Part shown: positions 49,601 through 61,600 of the stretch, piece after piece
Layout of the letters: every line of letters begins with the position of its first letter
How positions within the stretch are numbered: the stretch's first letter is position 1
Origin: Linnemannia hyalina
Lineage: Eukaryota; Mortierellomycota; Mortierellomycetes; Mortierellales; Mortierellaceae
Direction of reading: 5' to 3'
Length of the DNA: 64,000 bases
Assembly: GCA_019671135.1 (NCBI GenBank)
Contig: JAHRHY010000004.1
Location: forward strand, 2,666,001 to 2,730,000
Program-made: the position numbers and the translations under genes
The notes under the pieces: generated by a model
Told to the model about the DNA's origin: nothing
Seen by the model: the letters and a program-made list of their open reading frames with translations, nothing else
Database searches by the model: none

Positions 49601-50226
49601 TACTCCTTTGCCAACCACATAGCTTGGTTCTGGAATAACAGTGCCGTATGTGGATTCTGCACATACAGCCCGACATAGTTCTCAATCTGGTCCTTGGAGA
49701 AAGGGGCAATGACGGCTTCCTGGAATAGATCCTTTGAGTCAGCGGCGTAGCGATCTGTCGGTAGTGGTTTGAAGCCATCAATATATGAGGGTCCGAGGAA
49801 CTGGGTACGGCAGCTGATGACCATCTTGGTGTTCCATTGTCCTGGCTGGTTCAGCATGTTGGTTTGGTGCAGATTGGCCAATTGCTGACTCTCGTCGTAC
49901 CCATCGCAGATGAGAATGAGTTGGCGGTGCTGCTTCATCTCCTGGATTTGGTCATCACTAAAGTTGTTGGCCCTCAGCTGCTTGGCGATCATGTCCTGGT
50001 CGGGGCGGTCGATGGCGGGAAGATTGATAAACAATGGAATGGGTCCGCCTTGCTTATAGTCGGTCCAGAGTTGATGCTCGAGATGGCGATTAAATGTCGA
50101 TTTTCCGGATCCAGAGTCACCTAGGATTAACATCACTTGATGCTCGCTTGCCAAGAACTCCTGTACTTTCTCCAGGAGAGGAAAGGTGTCTTCGTCCTTG
50201 GCCCTCAGGCTGGCTTTGGCGAATGG
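46681..50226 (-). CDS. NACHT-pentapeptide-WD40 STAND protein, C-terminal portion
   Basis: STAND-type signalling ATPase part. Walker A LILGDSGSGKSTF and Walker B LILICDGYDE mark the NACHT domain. They are followed by helical sensor segments, pentapeptide repeats (FNGADLRGIKIPGADLS) and about 12 WD40 repeats (RLWDCTSG, RLWDSETG, QLWDMHSG, MLWDASTG and others). In fungi such proteins are candidate self/non-self recognition or cell-death sensors; that role is inference. There is no ATG at the beginning of this piece: the same frame continues upstream without a shift into the helical N-terminal part, separated only by TAA at 50227-50229. A further in-frame TAG at 46681-46683 precedes 12 acidic codons and a TAG at 46642-46644. 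No introns. Treat it as one interrupted gene. Confidence 0.8.
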   Translation of the reverse strand, partial: PFAKASLRAKDEDTFPLLEKVQEFLASEHQVMLILGDSGSGKSTFNRHLEHQLWTDYKQGGPIPLFINLPAIDRPDQDMIAKQLRANNFSDDQIQEMKQHRQLILICDGYDESQQLANLHQTNMLNQPGQWNTKMVISCRTQFLGPSYIDGFKPLPTDRYAADSKDLFQEAVIAPFSKDQIENYVGLYVQNPHTALLFQNQAMWLAKEYMDKLTTIPNVKDLVKNPFLLTLALKALPRLVASNNDLSSLHVTRVGLYDMFVDQWLETNCLRLRMSTLSTEEITAFKSLVEDDFIGCEITYLLRLSAEIFQEQDGNPIVQYIHRHDKDSWKAAFFGTDPEVKLLREASPLMRTGNQYRFVHRSMLEYFLSRVIYNPAKVDERDYDSSIETASPASLSSDTNGPLFQRNLLKEPSIIQFLCDRVRFHPHFEVYLRAVIDQSKTDSSATIGAANAITILVRAGVLFNGADLRGIKIPGADLSDGQFDSAQFQGADLTRVNLTGSWLRQADLSHSQLEGVRFGELPYLKAEGSVEAFAYSPDGRMLGVAILGDGVGIGIYDTSTWQRFHLFTAIQNVRAVAFSPDNQRIVSGDGEGMVRLWDCTSGEELLAMKGHTDWINSLAYSPCGNHIASASQDKAVRLWDSETGVCIFVLEGHTDWVASVRFSPNGCQLVSGSLDGRIRLWDSKTGEPGVVLSPSLGEIHSLAISPDGRWIASGHDDGNVQLWDMHSGSPGPVLQGHTITVTGIAFSPNSQLIATSSDDRRVMLWDASTGDIISTFDGHLSYICDVDFSPDGLTIASGSNDRTVRLWEVNSSRSSIAIQDQIGDSALVAYSPDGLSVLSIDHVLVLSMYHLGVIRQGNATTGLRGSVSFEFPDPEMIYDVAFSADGNQVATGCGDGAVRLWDRSTGVAGPILKGHSGAVNILAYSTCGRWIASCDYDELVRIWDLHGTEQQYVLVGGGDNNDRIIAVKFSPTGHQLAVCSDDGKVWLFDPRTRVLLTSKKLLEEDEVRVLDYSPDGQQLALGTSRSIVLWDLQSDEPGLELKVPVSSFKPIAKYACVAYSPCGQFLAHSKDHILHLWHRQLVEGDIESWSCAATLRVFSVRVVSLSWNPVIQKEFITASDDRSVRVWRVSSNDGTVTVKMLWGTNLRKLCTADVVLEGVTSLSPSHQELISQRCAFDGVLL

Positions 50227-52263
50227 TTAGATGTAGAGTGACAGGCGGCTCTGCTCCAATCTGATGACTTTGTGCTTGTGGAGATTGTATTCGAGAGGAG
50301 GGATATTCTGAACGCGAGCGAGCGTAGGGGAGGTTGCAGGCAGAGGAAGGCGGCTCCTGAGTGGGTAAGGAAGACGGGTGGCAGTTTCTTGGTCCTGGTC
50401 GAGGTCCTTGAGCAAGGTGTGAGCACTGGTACTGACGACCTGGTCAGTAGTGGTTCCGAGTTGGCGGATGATGTTTAGCATCCAAGTCCTGACGCTCTCA
50501 TCCTGACCCCACAAAGGATCGTTCATGTACAGCTCTCTAAGAAGAGCGACGGCTTGCAGGCGGACGCTGGTGTCCCAGATGTTTTCGGAAGCGATCTCAC
50601 CCAGCAACTGGCAGATACCCCATTGGAACAAGGGGTCACGACGACAGGGTGCCTCATAGATGAGAACGTTGAGATCCTTGAGTTGGCCAGCTTGAGCAAA
50701 GGCGTAGGCGGCACGGACGGCGGTGTACCACGGACGTTTCTGACCAGACCCCAACCCCTCCTTCATGCTCTCAAGCACGCCTCGGCCACTCTCCATCAGC
50801 GACCTGGCGCCATCATAGACACTACCAGTAACCTCAATGACACCACCAAGGGTCTCCTGCAGCTTGCCGAGTCCCTCGAGAACTGCTCCCAGATCCAGCT
50901 TAAACACCGCCGAGACTTTGACGAGCCCATCAACAACCCCAGTAGAATGTCGGAGGACGGCCTGCAGCGGAGTCTCGTTATTAGGCACATACTGCAGCGC
51001 TTGGAACGCATAGCATGCCTGATACATCAAGTAGGGATCTGAACTGGCCTTCAACCCCGACAACACCCCAGAAAGAGGTTCGTGCTCTTCAACTCGATCC
51101 AAGTCCTTGACCTTGTGCTCCACCATGACATCGAGCAACCTCGAGACAGCCAAAGTGAGATGGATGGGATGAACAGACGACTGCTGGTGTGTGTCCTGCA
51201 GACGAACTCTGAGTATACGGAGGATCTTGACCAAGTCGTCAGGGAGTAGAGTCTCGGAGGGAGCAGACTGGACCAACTGCACCAGACCTTGCAGCAAACC
51301 AACATCCAGAAGCGCAGCCTGGTCGAATGCCGTGATGGTGCAAGAGAGCAACCTGCGAAAATGCTCATTGTCGAGCACTGGACCAATAAGTACCATTTCA
51401 GCAATCTCGGTCGAGTCCTTGGAGGCGTCCTTTGCAAACTCATCCACCATGCAAGCCCCTAGGCAGCGCAGACGCTCTTGCTCAATGGGGTCTTGCTTCA
51501 TTGCATGAAGCCAGGCAAGATGGGCAGGAGTGCTAGACCACAGGACCTGCAAGGAATCCTCTTGCTGGTCAATGGTGTCAACACTGTTGGAGAGCAAGCC
51601 AAGGCATAGGGCCAGCTGAGGGGTGGTGTCGATGCGGGAACCGAAGTTGGGTAAAGTGGTGAGGACAACAGGAGCGTTGATATTGTGCCGGAAGATATTC
51701 AAGCGAGATATGGCCGGCAGAGCTGACGGCTGGGCGCAGGAAGCAGAACTTTTGACCTCGGTGATGGAGACTGTATGTCCGATGTCAACACTGCTGGAAA
51801 CTTCAATCTCACACTCGATGTCACCACTGTACTGAGTACTGACAGTTGAGAGGCGATAAAGATTTGCTTCGCTGCTAGCGGTGGACAATTGGTTAAGGGA
51901 TGACTTGGGACTCTGCGACTGCTTGTCCCTGGGTTTTGGGGTCGATGGTCGAAGGATTCCGAACAGCTTATCCCGCTTGCGAACATGCTGGGAGGGGATG
52001 GACTAGTTGTCGTCACCTTCGTCAGCGTCGCCGCTTGCAAAGTCCGAAGGAATCAGGTTACCCTTGACAAGGATCGCCGCGAAGCCGTGACTGATGGATC
52101 GATCATTGACCGTCGAGGAGGGCTGAACTGCCTTATTGGCTGCTCTACCAATGCTGGCAAAGGCAGAGTTGGTGCTCGAATGAGATGTCGTGGAGCGGAG
52201 AGTCGCAGTGGATTGAGCGTCATGAGGTGACCCGAGTGAGACAGGATGTGTTTCCTTGGACAT
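50227..52263 (-). pseudogene. N-terminal ARM-like part of the NACHT-WD40 gene, with nonsense codons
   Basis: From the ATG at 52263 the frame encodes a Ser/Thr-rich leader, stops at TAG 52003-52005, resumes without a shift (RKRDKLFGILRPSTPK) and continues as an alpha-helical, armadillo-like region. Examples are LLQGLVQLVQSA, DPYLMYQACYAFQALQYVP, RPWYTAVRAAYAFAQAG and LFQWGICQLLGEIA. It ends at TAA 50227-50229. A few codons later come ASLRAKDEDTFPLLEKVQEF and the NACHT P-loop. This domain order is what one expects of a single ~1,870-residue STAND protein. Both internal stops are one C-to-T change from glutamine codons. Alternatives: a fresh pseudogene, readthrough, or sequence error. Confidence 0.65.
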
Positions 52264-54784
52264 GGTGTGCGCGCTAATAGTAAACAGAGCAGCATGCGTG
52301 ACATTGAACATTAGGACGTGTTACAAACATACACAAAGGCCAGAGAGTGAAATGTCTTTGTTGTCTCTGTTTACCTTGGAGGAAATCAAGTTCTCTGTTG
52401 GAGTATTGGAGACTGGACAGGGTTGAAACGGTGTGGTACGAAAAAAGGATTGAAGGCAGGGATCTACCGCATAATGAAAGAAAACAAGAAAAAAGAAAAG
52501 ACGAGAAAAGAAAAGAAGAGAAAAGAAAAGAAGAAAAAAAAGCCCATTAGCCAATGTAGAAAGCGCGATACCCACCCGCGGAATTGAGTGACCAAATAAC
52601 TCACAATGGGGAAAGAGACGGAGCTGATGCTGTTACTTGCTTGCTTGGCGGATTTTGCATGTGTTCGTGAAGAAATCTATATGCATGTGTGGAAAGTGTT
52701 GATCAATGCTTGTCCACGGTGGAAGAAAATCTTGCATTGACTAAACACTAGCAAATGACCAAGAATGGCCCTACCTGAGAGGCAGAGAGAGCGGGATTTT
52801 TTTTTTGTTGTTTTATTGTTGCTCTTGGTCTGTCGTGGACAGTTGCTTGTAAGACTAAGTGACCATGTTATTTTCAGATGAAGGGAGTTGGCACGCGCTA
52901 AACAGAAATACGGAGATGTTCTTCTTGCATGCAAACACGATTGTCCAAGTACTCACAAAGCAATCTCGTACCTAGTGGGAACGCTCTTTTATTTTTTTTG
53001 GTGTGTTCTGTATGCTGGCCAGATGGGAGAATGACAAGTAGAAGCAGGCAATTGCTATTAGGGGCTAGTGATTGGAGGGAGGAGAATTGAGGTTATGATG
53101 TGTTTGGAGTGATAGTCATTGTATTTGAGCTGGGATATTGGACGTAGGAGGTAGTACCTCTCCGAGCTTGGAGTGCTCGGTACTTCTTAGGTACAAGACG
53201 GACAGACACACAGGGAGGCGATTGACTGAGCGCGGAGAAAGTGCAGAGCACTGAAAAGAGAACGTTAGACGATGGACGGATGTTGAATGACCAACAGGTG
53301 CTAATGTAGGTAAGGTGCAATGAGAGACAAAGAGACTGATAGTGACGAAAACGAATGGAGATGGAGAGTAATGAGGAGGGGAGCAAGGTGAGTGTTGCAA
53401 AGTGGAAAAAGAGAGAGGGGGGAAGCAGAAGAAAGAAAGTAAATAAAGGGACGCCCCGTGGTACGCTTATAAGCATGTCTTGTTGTTTTTGTTTACTTGC
53501 GTGTTCTCTGACAGGGTGTGCCTTTCCTCTCCTTGTCCCTGACAGACAATGCAATCACCGTCTGTTTTTTTTTTTTTTTTTTTTTTTTCTTGTTATTCGT
53601 GGGATAGAAACGCCAACAGTGGCGAATGCTGGCACAAAATGATGCATTAAATGGCAAGACACTCGCAAGTTATTTGTGGAAAAGTCTTTTGACAGAGGAC
53701 AAAAAGTCAAAAGCTCGAAAATGAAATGGGTGCGCGTCAAAGTAATCAAAAACTGATCTTCACAAATGGTCTTCGCCAGTCAAACAAGTACGTCTTGTTA
53801 GGAATCGCTGATGGCCACGATTTTCCAATCTGCCAATGGTAATTCAGAAGATAAGAAACAAGGAACCCCTCCACCTGCTGATAGTTTTCTTTGGTTGGCC
53901 TGGGTACGTATGCATGCGTCCTTTTTATGATATTTCATATTTGATGGCTGACTCCTTTTGACGCTCTCCTGCTGCTTAGAGAAGAGATATATATGTCTTT
54001 CATGGTCATGTCTACCATGACCGGGCAGGTCTAGAAAAACAGTCTTTCATCTTCGCTCTTCTTTTTCTTTCCTCCTCCTCCCCCTTTTCTATTTCAAGGT
54101 ATAGAGTTGGGGCAGTGAAGAGTAAACAAGGGTCAAATACTGGACTGAACTTGACTCCATCCTACTTAGAATTACCCTTGCGCATGGACCACAGACTATG
54201 ATATATGATATATCCTTAGTGGGATACGAAAAAGTGGCTGGAACCTTACTCGCCCTTGCTGCATAGCCATGAGACAAACAATAAAATATGTTAGGTATGC
54301 ACAGTAAAAAAAGGGGGAGGGCAAAGCAGAGGTGCGCGTCAAATTTGTCCAATAGAGGATGTAGTTGGCAAGACAAGGATAATTATGTGTAGAAAAGCCA
54401 GAGGGAAGTAGGGGGGGAAGAAGGATAGCAGGAGGCTCATGATCAAAGTCAGCCATTTCATAGGTCGATGAATACCGATTGGTAATGCTTCCGACTCCAT
54501 GCCGATGAGAATAGAGAATAAATCGTAGCGCGCAATCATTGTTGTAGTCCCCTTGCAAACCCCCCCCCCCCCCCCCCTAAATAACCATGGAAGAATTTTG
54601 GGGGACCGCAGCTGGCGATTCTATTTATCTATCTTTTAACGAAAAAGGAGGGGCTTGATGGGCACCTGGAAGTTGAAAGGAAATTTCCGACGATGGTGAC
54701 ATGATCCTTGAAGATGTTGTTTAGGTTTTTGGCTGGGTAGAGGACACAGTTTGTTGTTTCGAGGACTTGTCCGACGGCCTATAA
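52264..54784. other. Intergenic, no gene seen
   Basis: 2.5 kb without a supportable gene. It includes an A/G-rich tract at 52480-52540, a T run at 53565-53588 (24 bp) and a C run at 54559-54577 (19 bp). Open frames here are low complexity. Confidence 0.5.
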
Positions 54785-55109
54785 ACATTGTACGAGATGG
54801 GAACCCCACTTCATGTCCAATGTGACAATCTTTATTTTCTCAGCAAATCCAAAGATAAAAGAAAAAAAAGTGCAGTACGTAGAACCTCACCATCTTTTCG
54901 CTGGAACTTTTCCGCGAGCTCTCTCAGCATTCATTCCTATCTTAAGACCCCCATGAATAATGCTGAGAGAGCTCGCGGAAAAGTTCCAGCGAAAAGATGG
55001 TGAGGTTCTACGTACTGCACTTTTTTTTCTTTTATCTTTGGATTTGCTGAGAAAATAAAGATTGTCACATTAGACATGAAGTGGGTTTCCGTCTCTTGAA
55101 GTACAATGT
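54785..55109. repeat. Near-perfect 150-bp inverted repeat with 27-bp loop
   Basis: The left arm 54785-54931 and right arm 54959-55109 are reverse complements with a few mismatches and a 4-bp indel near the outer ends. The inner ~120 bp is almost perfect (for example GCTGAGAGAGCTCGCGGAAA in the right arm). The loop is 54932-54958. Transcription of either strand would give a long hairpin RNA. It may be a foldback/MITE-like insertion or a hairpin RNA locus. Confidence 0.9.
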
Positions 55110-55608
55110 CTAACACTTCGGATTTTTTTTTTTGGGGGGGTTTCAAGTCCCCATGTCCTCTCCCCCTTTCACACCTACATTCTACACTTCAACGCACACA
55201 CACACACACTCCGTAATCACGGGCGCGAATACCTCAATCTCTATCTACCATACATAACCCTCTGAACTACAAACTAGGAGCTTCTGTCATCCCAAAAAAA
55301 ATAAATTGAAAGCAGAACAAAATAGTGAAATTGATATGTCTTTCAAGGCACCCCCATAGACACGTTAAAGATCCTATACGTCTCTTCACTATCCTTTCCC
55401 GCAAACACGCGTCGCCAAAAACTTGCACACAAGTCCTTGGACTTTTTCACACACACACTCCACATTCTTTCATCTATTATCAACAATAATTATCTCAAGA
55501 AAAATGATGGCTTATAAAAGTACAGGCTCGGAGAACACATCCGGCACATCTACACTAATTCTTCGCGCCACATCAGCCGGCACATCTTCCCCCTCTCATG
55601 CTGAAGGC
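55110..55608. other. 3' flank of the histidine kinase gene
   Basis: Contains a G run at 55134-55140 and a (CA)n stretch at about 55194-55208. No gene seen. Confidence 0.5.
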
Positions 55609-58600
55609 TCACTTTTTGTGCTTGGAAAGAATGAGCTTCTTGTTCCCAACAGGATTATAACTGAGCCGGGGGATGGGGTACTCATAAAAATGACCGTTGT
55701 GTGCCAGGTCCGGGCAGTTCTTGGGCGGGAACTTGTTGATCGTGGCAATTAGTTCGTTCACCCTCAACGGCTTTGTAATGTACTCGTCCTATCAAATGGA
55801 AAGGGGTTTTCACGAAAGAAAATAAGGTAGATTATTAGAGCACACTCATAATTATGGGTAAAACAAAGACATCAATAGTAATAAAAAAAACATGAGGAGG
55901 AGGCTTACCATGCCGGCAGCAAGACACTTTTCGCGATCTCCAATCATAGCATGGGCAGTCAAAGCAATGATCGGCAAATGATCAATGTTTCCATTAGTAA
56001 TAGATCCACCGTCAGCAACCCTCCTCAGCATCTCCACTCTTCGAATCTCCTGCGTGGCCTCAAACCCGCCCATGATGGGCATCTGGACATCCATCAGGAT
56101 CAGATCAAAATGCATGCTGCTAAAGAATTCGACCGCCGTCTTGCCGTTCGCGACAATCGTCACCTTGTGGCCGAACTTTTCCAGAATCCTAACCGCCAGC
56201 TTCTGGTTGACAACATTGTCCTCGGCCAAGAGGATGTGCAAGGGGATCGCATGCTCCGCGTCAGAGGGGAGGGCAGACGCAGATTCAAATGCGGGCAGGA
56301 GGGCATTCATGAGATCGGGCAGTTGGACGGGTGGGTTGAAGTAACTGGCAATGCCCAGGTCCTGACAGACCTTCATGCTGATGTAGGGGGTGGTCATCGA
56401 CAGCAGCACGATAGGGAGGAACCGAAGCATGCCAATCTCCTTGATCTTGCGGATATCCTTGACATGGTCGACAATGATGACATCAAAGACCGACTTCTCG
56501 CTAGACGCCGACAAGGATGACGACGACGACGACCGCTCACCAGAAACCGTCGATACCAAAGCCGCAGCCTGTTCTAGACTCGACACATGTGTAGCCTTGA
56601 ACCGGAGTTCCTCCAGAGTTCGCATCACAGAGTTGGAGATCGCCTCGTCACGCATGGTGCCCATGTACAGGATATGTCGTCCAATATAGGGCTTGGTCTT
56701 GAGATTGATCTGCTCGACCGACATGGTACCCGTGTTGAACCGCACCGTAAAGAAGAACTGGGATCCCTTCCCGAACGTACTGTTGACCCACAAATCTCCA
56801 CCCATCAACGCGACCAGCCGCTTGGAGATCGACAATCCCAACCCGGTACCACCGTACTTCCTCGTCGTCGATCCATCGGCCTGGCAGAAGGTATCAAAGA
56901 CAACCTCGATCTTGTCCGACTGGATACCAATACCGGTGTCAGAGACACAGAACTGGAGCTCAACACCGACATCAGTCTTGTTCTTGCAGAAACAATCCAG
57001 GACCACTGAGCCATCGGTCGTGAACTTGATTGCGTTTCCGATCAGGTTGGTAATGACTTGACGCAATCGCAAGGGATCACCAACAAGTTGGTCTGGGAAG
57101 TCGTTGTGGACGTTGTAGATGAGGTCCAGTTTCTTTTGGTGCGCCTTCACAGCCAAGGTTTTCAACACTCCAAACGCCTGTGCCCTGAGCGAGAACGGTG
57201 CCTGCTCGATCGTCATCTTGCCCGCCTCAACTATTATTCAGATTCAACACAACACAAATAAATTAGTAACGCATTATTTCTTCAAGGGCATCTGTCTGCA
57301 CACACAATAAATTCCAGTGAAGGCACTTACTCTTGGAGATATCGAGGATGTCATCGATAATGGTCAACAACGAGTGAGCCAAGTTACTGACAATCACCAA
57401 GTTCTCGCGCTGCTGGCGCGTCAATTCTGTCTCCAGTGTCAAACTCGTCATTCCAATGATTCCGTTCATGGGCGTGCTACACGATTGCGAGAAAAATAAA
57501 TGTAAATTAATTTCAGTAACATTTCTGCATTAGCCAACCAAGATCGAACCTTGAAAAAGCAAAACATGCAAACAGCAGAAGAAAGATGACATACCGAATC
57601 TCGTGGGACATGTTAGCCAAGAACTCAGACTTGGACCGGTTAGCCAACTCGGCAGCCTCACGCGCAGCCGTGTTCTTCTGGATACTCTCCCTGAGATTAT
57701 ACACCATCTGGTTGATCTTGGTCTTCAACGAGTCCATCTCTCCCGAGGCCTCGACAGTAATGAACTGTGTAAAGTCACCATCCGTCGCGGCAGTCGAGAT
57801 AGAGGCAAAGGCTCGCACTTGAGCTGTCAGGTTGGAAGCCATCGTGTTGACATTGGACGTGATCTCCTTCCAGGTACCTCGAACATCTTTGACCTGTGCC
57901 TGGACACCCAACTTGCCCTCTGTGCCGACCTCGCGTGCAACTCGTGTCACCTCATTGGCGAACATCGACAATTGGTCCACCTAGAACAAACATATAAAGT
58001 ATGAGTAAATGCCACTTCTCAGTCTTAATGCTTAGGCACATCCACGACATGCGATTTTACATATGGTCAAAAACGTACCATGGAGTTGACGGTCTTCTTG
58101 AGCTCTGAGATCTCTCCCTGCGCCTCGACATCAATCTTCTTGGACAAGTCTCCACTAGCGACAGCGGTGGTGACTTCCGCAATGGATCGCACCTGCGTAG
58201 TGAGGTTGGATGCCATCGTGTTGACGTTGTCTGTGAGCTCCTTCCAGGTACCGCTGACGTCCTTAACAACAGCTTGGCCGCCCAATCGTCCCTCAGTGCC
58301 GACCTCCAAACTGACACGTGTGACCTCAGCGGCAAATGTCCTGAGCTGCTCGACCATTGAGTTCACGGTCTTCTTCAGCTCAAAAATCTCTCCTTGAGCC
58401 TGGACATCGATCTTCTTGGACAAATCTCCACAAGCGACTGCAGTAGTGACCTCGGCGATGGAACGGACCTGGGTTGTTAAGTTCGAAGCCATGGTGTTGA
58501 CATTGTCTGTGAGTTCTTTCCAGGTACCGTCGACGCCCTTGACTTCAGCCTGTCCTCCAAGGATACCCTCAGTTCCGACCTCGCGAGCAACACGTGTGAC

Positions 58601-61600
58601 CTCAGCGGCGAATGTCCGAAGTTGTTCAACCATCGAGTTCACGGTCAACTTGAGCTCTGAAATCTCGCCCTGCGCCTGGACATCGATAGTTTTGGACAAA
58701 TCTCCACAGGCGACGGCAGTGGTGACCTCGGCGATAGATCTGACCTGTGTCGTCAAATTGGACGCCATGGTGTTGACGTTATCCGTCAACTCCTTCCAGG
58801 TACCACTAACATCCTTGACGACGGCTTGGCCTCCCAACTTTCCTTCGGTGCCGACCTCAAGACTGACACGCGAGACTTCGGCGGCAAACGTCCTGAGCTG
58901 CTCGACCATGGAGTTGACAGTCTTCTTGAGCTCAGAGATCTCTCCTTGTGCCTGGACGTCGATCTTTTTGGAAAGGTCACCGCAGGCGACAGCGGTGGTG
59001 ACCTCGGCAATGGATCGCACCTGAGTCGTCAAGTTGGACGCCATGGTATTGACGTTATCCGTCAACTCCTTCCAGGTACCACTGACATCCTTGACGACGG
59101 CTTGGCCTCCCAACTTTCCTTCAGTTCCGACTTCCAAACTGACACGCGAGACTTCAGCGGCAAATGTCCTGAGCTGCTCCACCATGGAGTTGACAGTCTT
59201 CTTGAGCTCCGAGATCTCCCCCTGCGCCTGGACATCAATCGTCTTCGACAAATCTCCACACGCGACTGCAGTGGTGACCTCGGCGATGGAACGGACCTGG
59301 GTTGTTAAGTTCGAAGCCATGGTGTTGACATTGTCCGTGAGTTCTTTCCAGGTACCGTCGACGCCCTTGACTTCAGCCTGTCCTCCAAGAATACCCTCAG
59401 TTCCGACCTCGCGAGCAACACGTGTAACCTCAGCGGCAAATGTCCGAAGCTGTTCAACCATCGAGTTCACGGTCAACTTGAGCTCTGAAATCTCGCCCTG
59501 GGCTTGGACATCGATAGTTTTGGACAAATCTCCACAGGCAACAGCAGTGGTGACCTCGGCAATAGATCGAACCTGGGTGGTGAGGTTCGAAGCCATCGTG
59601 TTGACATTGTCGGTCAACTCTTTCCAGGTACCACTGACATCCTTGACAACAGCCTGCCCTCCAAGCTTGCCCTCAGTTCCGACTTCCAAACTGACACGGG
59701 TGACCTCGGCGGCGAATGTCCTGAGCTGCTCCACCATGGAATTGACGGTCTTCTTCAACTCGGAGATCTCTCCCTGGGCCTGGACATCAATCTTTTTACT
59801 AAGGTCACCGCATGCGACAGCGGTAGTGACCTCGGCAATAGACCGAACTTGCGTGGTAAGGTTTGAGGCCATGGTGTTGACGTTGTCTGTCAACTCCTTC
59901 CAGGTGCCGCTGACATCCTCGACCTCGGCTTGGCCTCCCAGTTTACCCTCTGTGCCAACCTCGCGGGCGACACGAGTAACTTCAGCAGAGAATGTAGACA
60001 GTTGATCCACCTGTCGATTTAAAATGGACAAATAATTAATCAAGTATCAACTCCGCTTTCATTATCAAAGATCGTTCGCTGGTTTTCACAAACGACATGG
60101 GGATGAAACTTACCATGATGTTAATGGTGTTCTTCAAATCCAAAATCTCTCCTTGGGCTTGGACGTCGATCTTCTTACTCAAATCACCACACGCCACAGC
60201 GGTAGTAACCTCAGCGATCGATCTGACCTGAGTCGTGAGGTTAGATGCCATGGTGTTGACATTGTCCGTCAGCTCTTTCCAGGTGCCGCTCATGTCCTCA
60301 ACCTCAGCCTGACCGCCTAGTTTGCCCTCGGTCCCGACTTCACGAGCGACACGGGTCACCTCAGCAGCGAACATCGACAGTTGGTCCACCTACAAAATAC
60401 CAGCGCAAGAAGCTATAGTATTAGATTTCGGTATACACTACAAAATCATATCGACAAAAGTAACATCTGTAATCAAAGTCTTACCATAGAGTTAACGGTC
60501 TTCTTCAGCTCCGAAATCTCTCCTTGAGCCTGGACATCAATCTTCTTGCTGAGATCTCCGCAAGCGACAGCGGTGGTAACTTCAGCAATAGATCGAACTT
60601 GAGTGGTAAGGTTTGAGGCCATGGTGTTGACATTATCTGTCAGTTCCTTCCAGGTACCACTGACATCCTCCACTTCAGCCTGACCACCCAACTTGCCCTC
60701 TGTGCCTACTTCGCGGGCGACACGAGTGACTTCCGCGGAAAACGTAGACAATTGGTCGACCTACATACCAAAAAAAATAAAACATAGAAAAATAAATATC
60801 ATCGCCAATAGTACGCAAGCACTCCAATCAAAATAAATAAACAAAAACATGCAACCCTACCATGATGTTGATGGTGTTCTTCAGATCCAGGATCTCGCCC
60901 TTGGCATTGACCGAGATCTTCTGGGTGAGGTCGCCTCTGGCGACGGCCTTACTGACGGTTGCAATATCTCGCACCTGCGAGGTCAGATTGGCGGCCATGG
61001 TATTGACGTTGTCTGTGAGCTCCTTCCAGGTACCGTCAACCTCTTCGACCTCGGCCTGGCCTCCAAGTTTTCCTTCTGTGCCGACCTCACGAGCGACTCG
61101 CGTCACCTCTGCCGCAAAAGTAGACAGCTGTTCCACCTACAAAAATTGATACAAAAAAACGCAAGTTAGATATCAGCGACTTGCACAAGGGAAGTAGACT
61201 CCCACAAACACCACTTGCGATCACTACTTACCATAGAGTTGATAGTATTCTTCAGATCAAGAATCTCTCCTTGGGCTTGGACGTCGATTGTCTTCGACAG
61301 ATCACCACACGCCACGGCCGTGGTCACCTCGGCGATCGAACGGACCTGAGTGGTTAGGTTGGATGCCATGGTGTTAACATTGTCGGTCAACTCCTTCCAA
61401 GTTCCGCTAACATCCTTGACGACAGCCTGACCGCCCAACTTGCCCTCGGTACCAACCTCACGAGCGACTCTGGTGACCTCGGCTCCAAAAGTTCGCAGCT
61501 GCTCAACCATGGAGTTCACAGTCTTCTTAAGCTCGAAAATCTCTCCTTCTGCCTGAACGTCAATGGTCTTGGACAGGTCTCCACAGGCGACGGCAGTCGT

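Noticed and set aside
50154..50227. Separate start for the NACHT-WD40 protein just after the stop.
   Set aside because: There is no ATG near 50154 (the codon is TTG), and the frame runs straight on from the ARM-like part, so a split two-gene design is less likely than one interrupted gene.
58416..60005. Long plus-strand open frames opposite the HAMP array.
   Set aside because: Periodic antisense shadows of the 276-bp units; no start context and no protein family.
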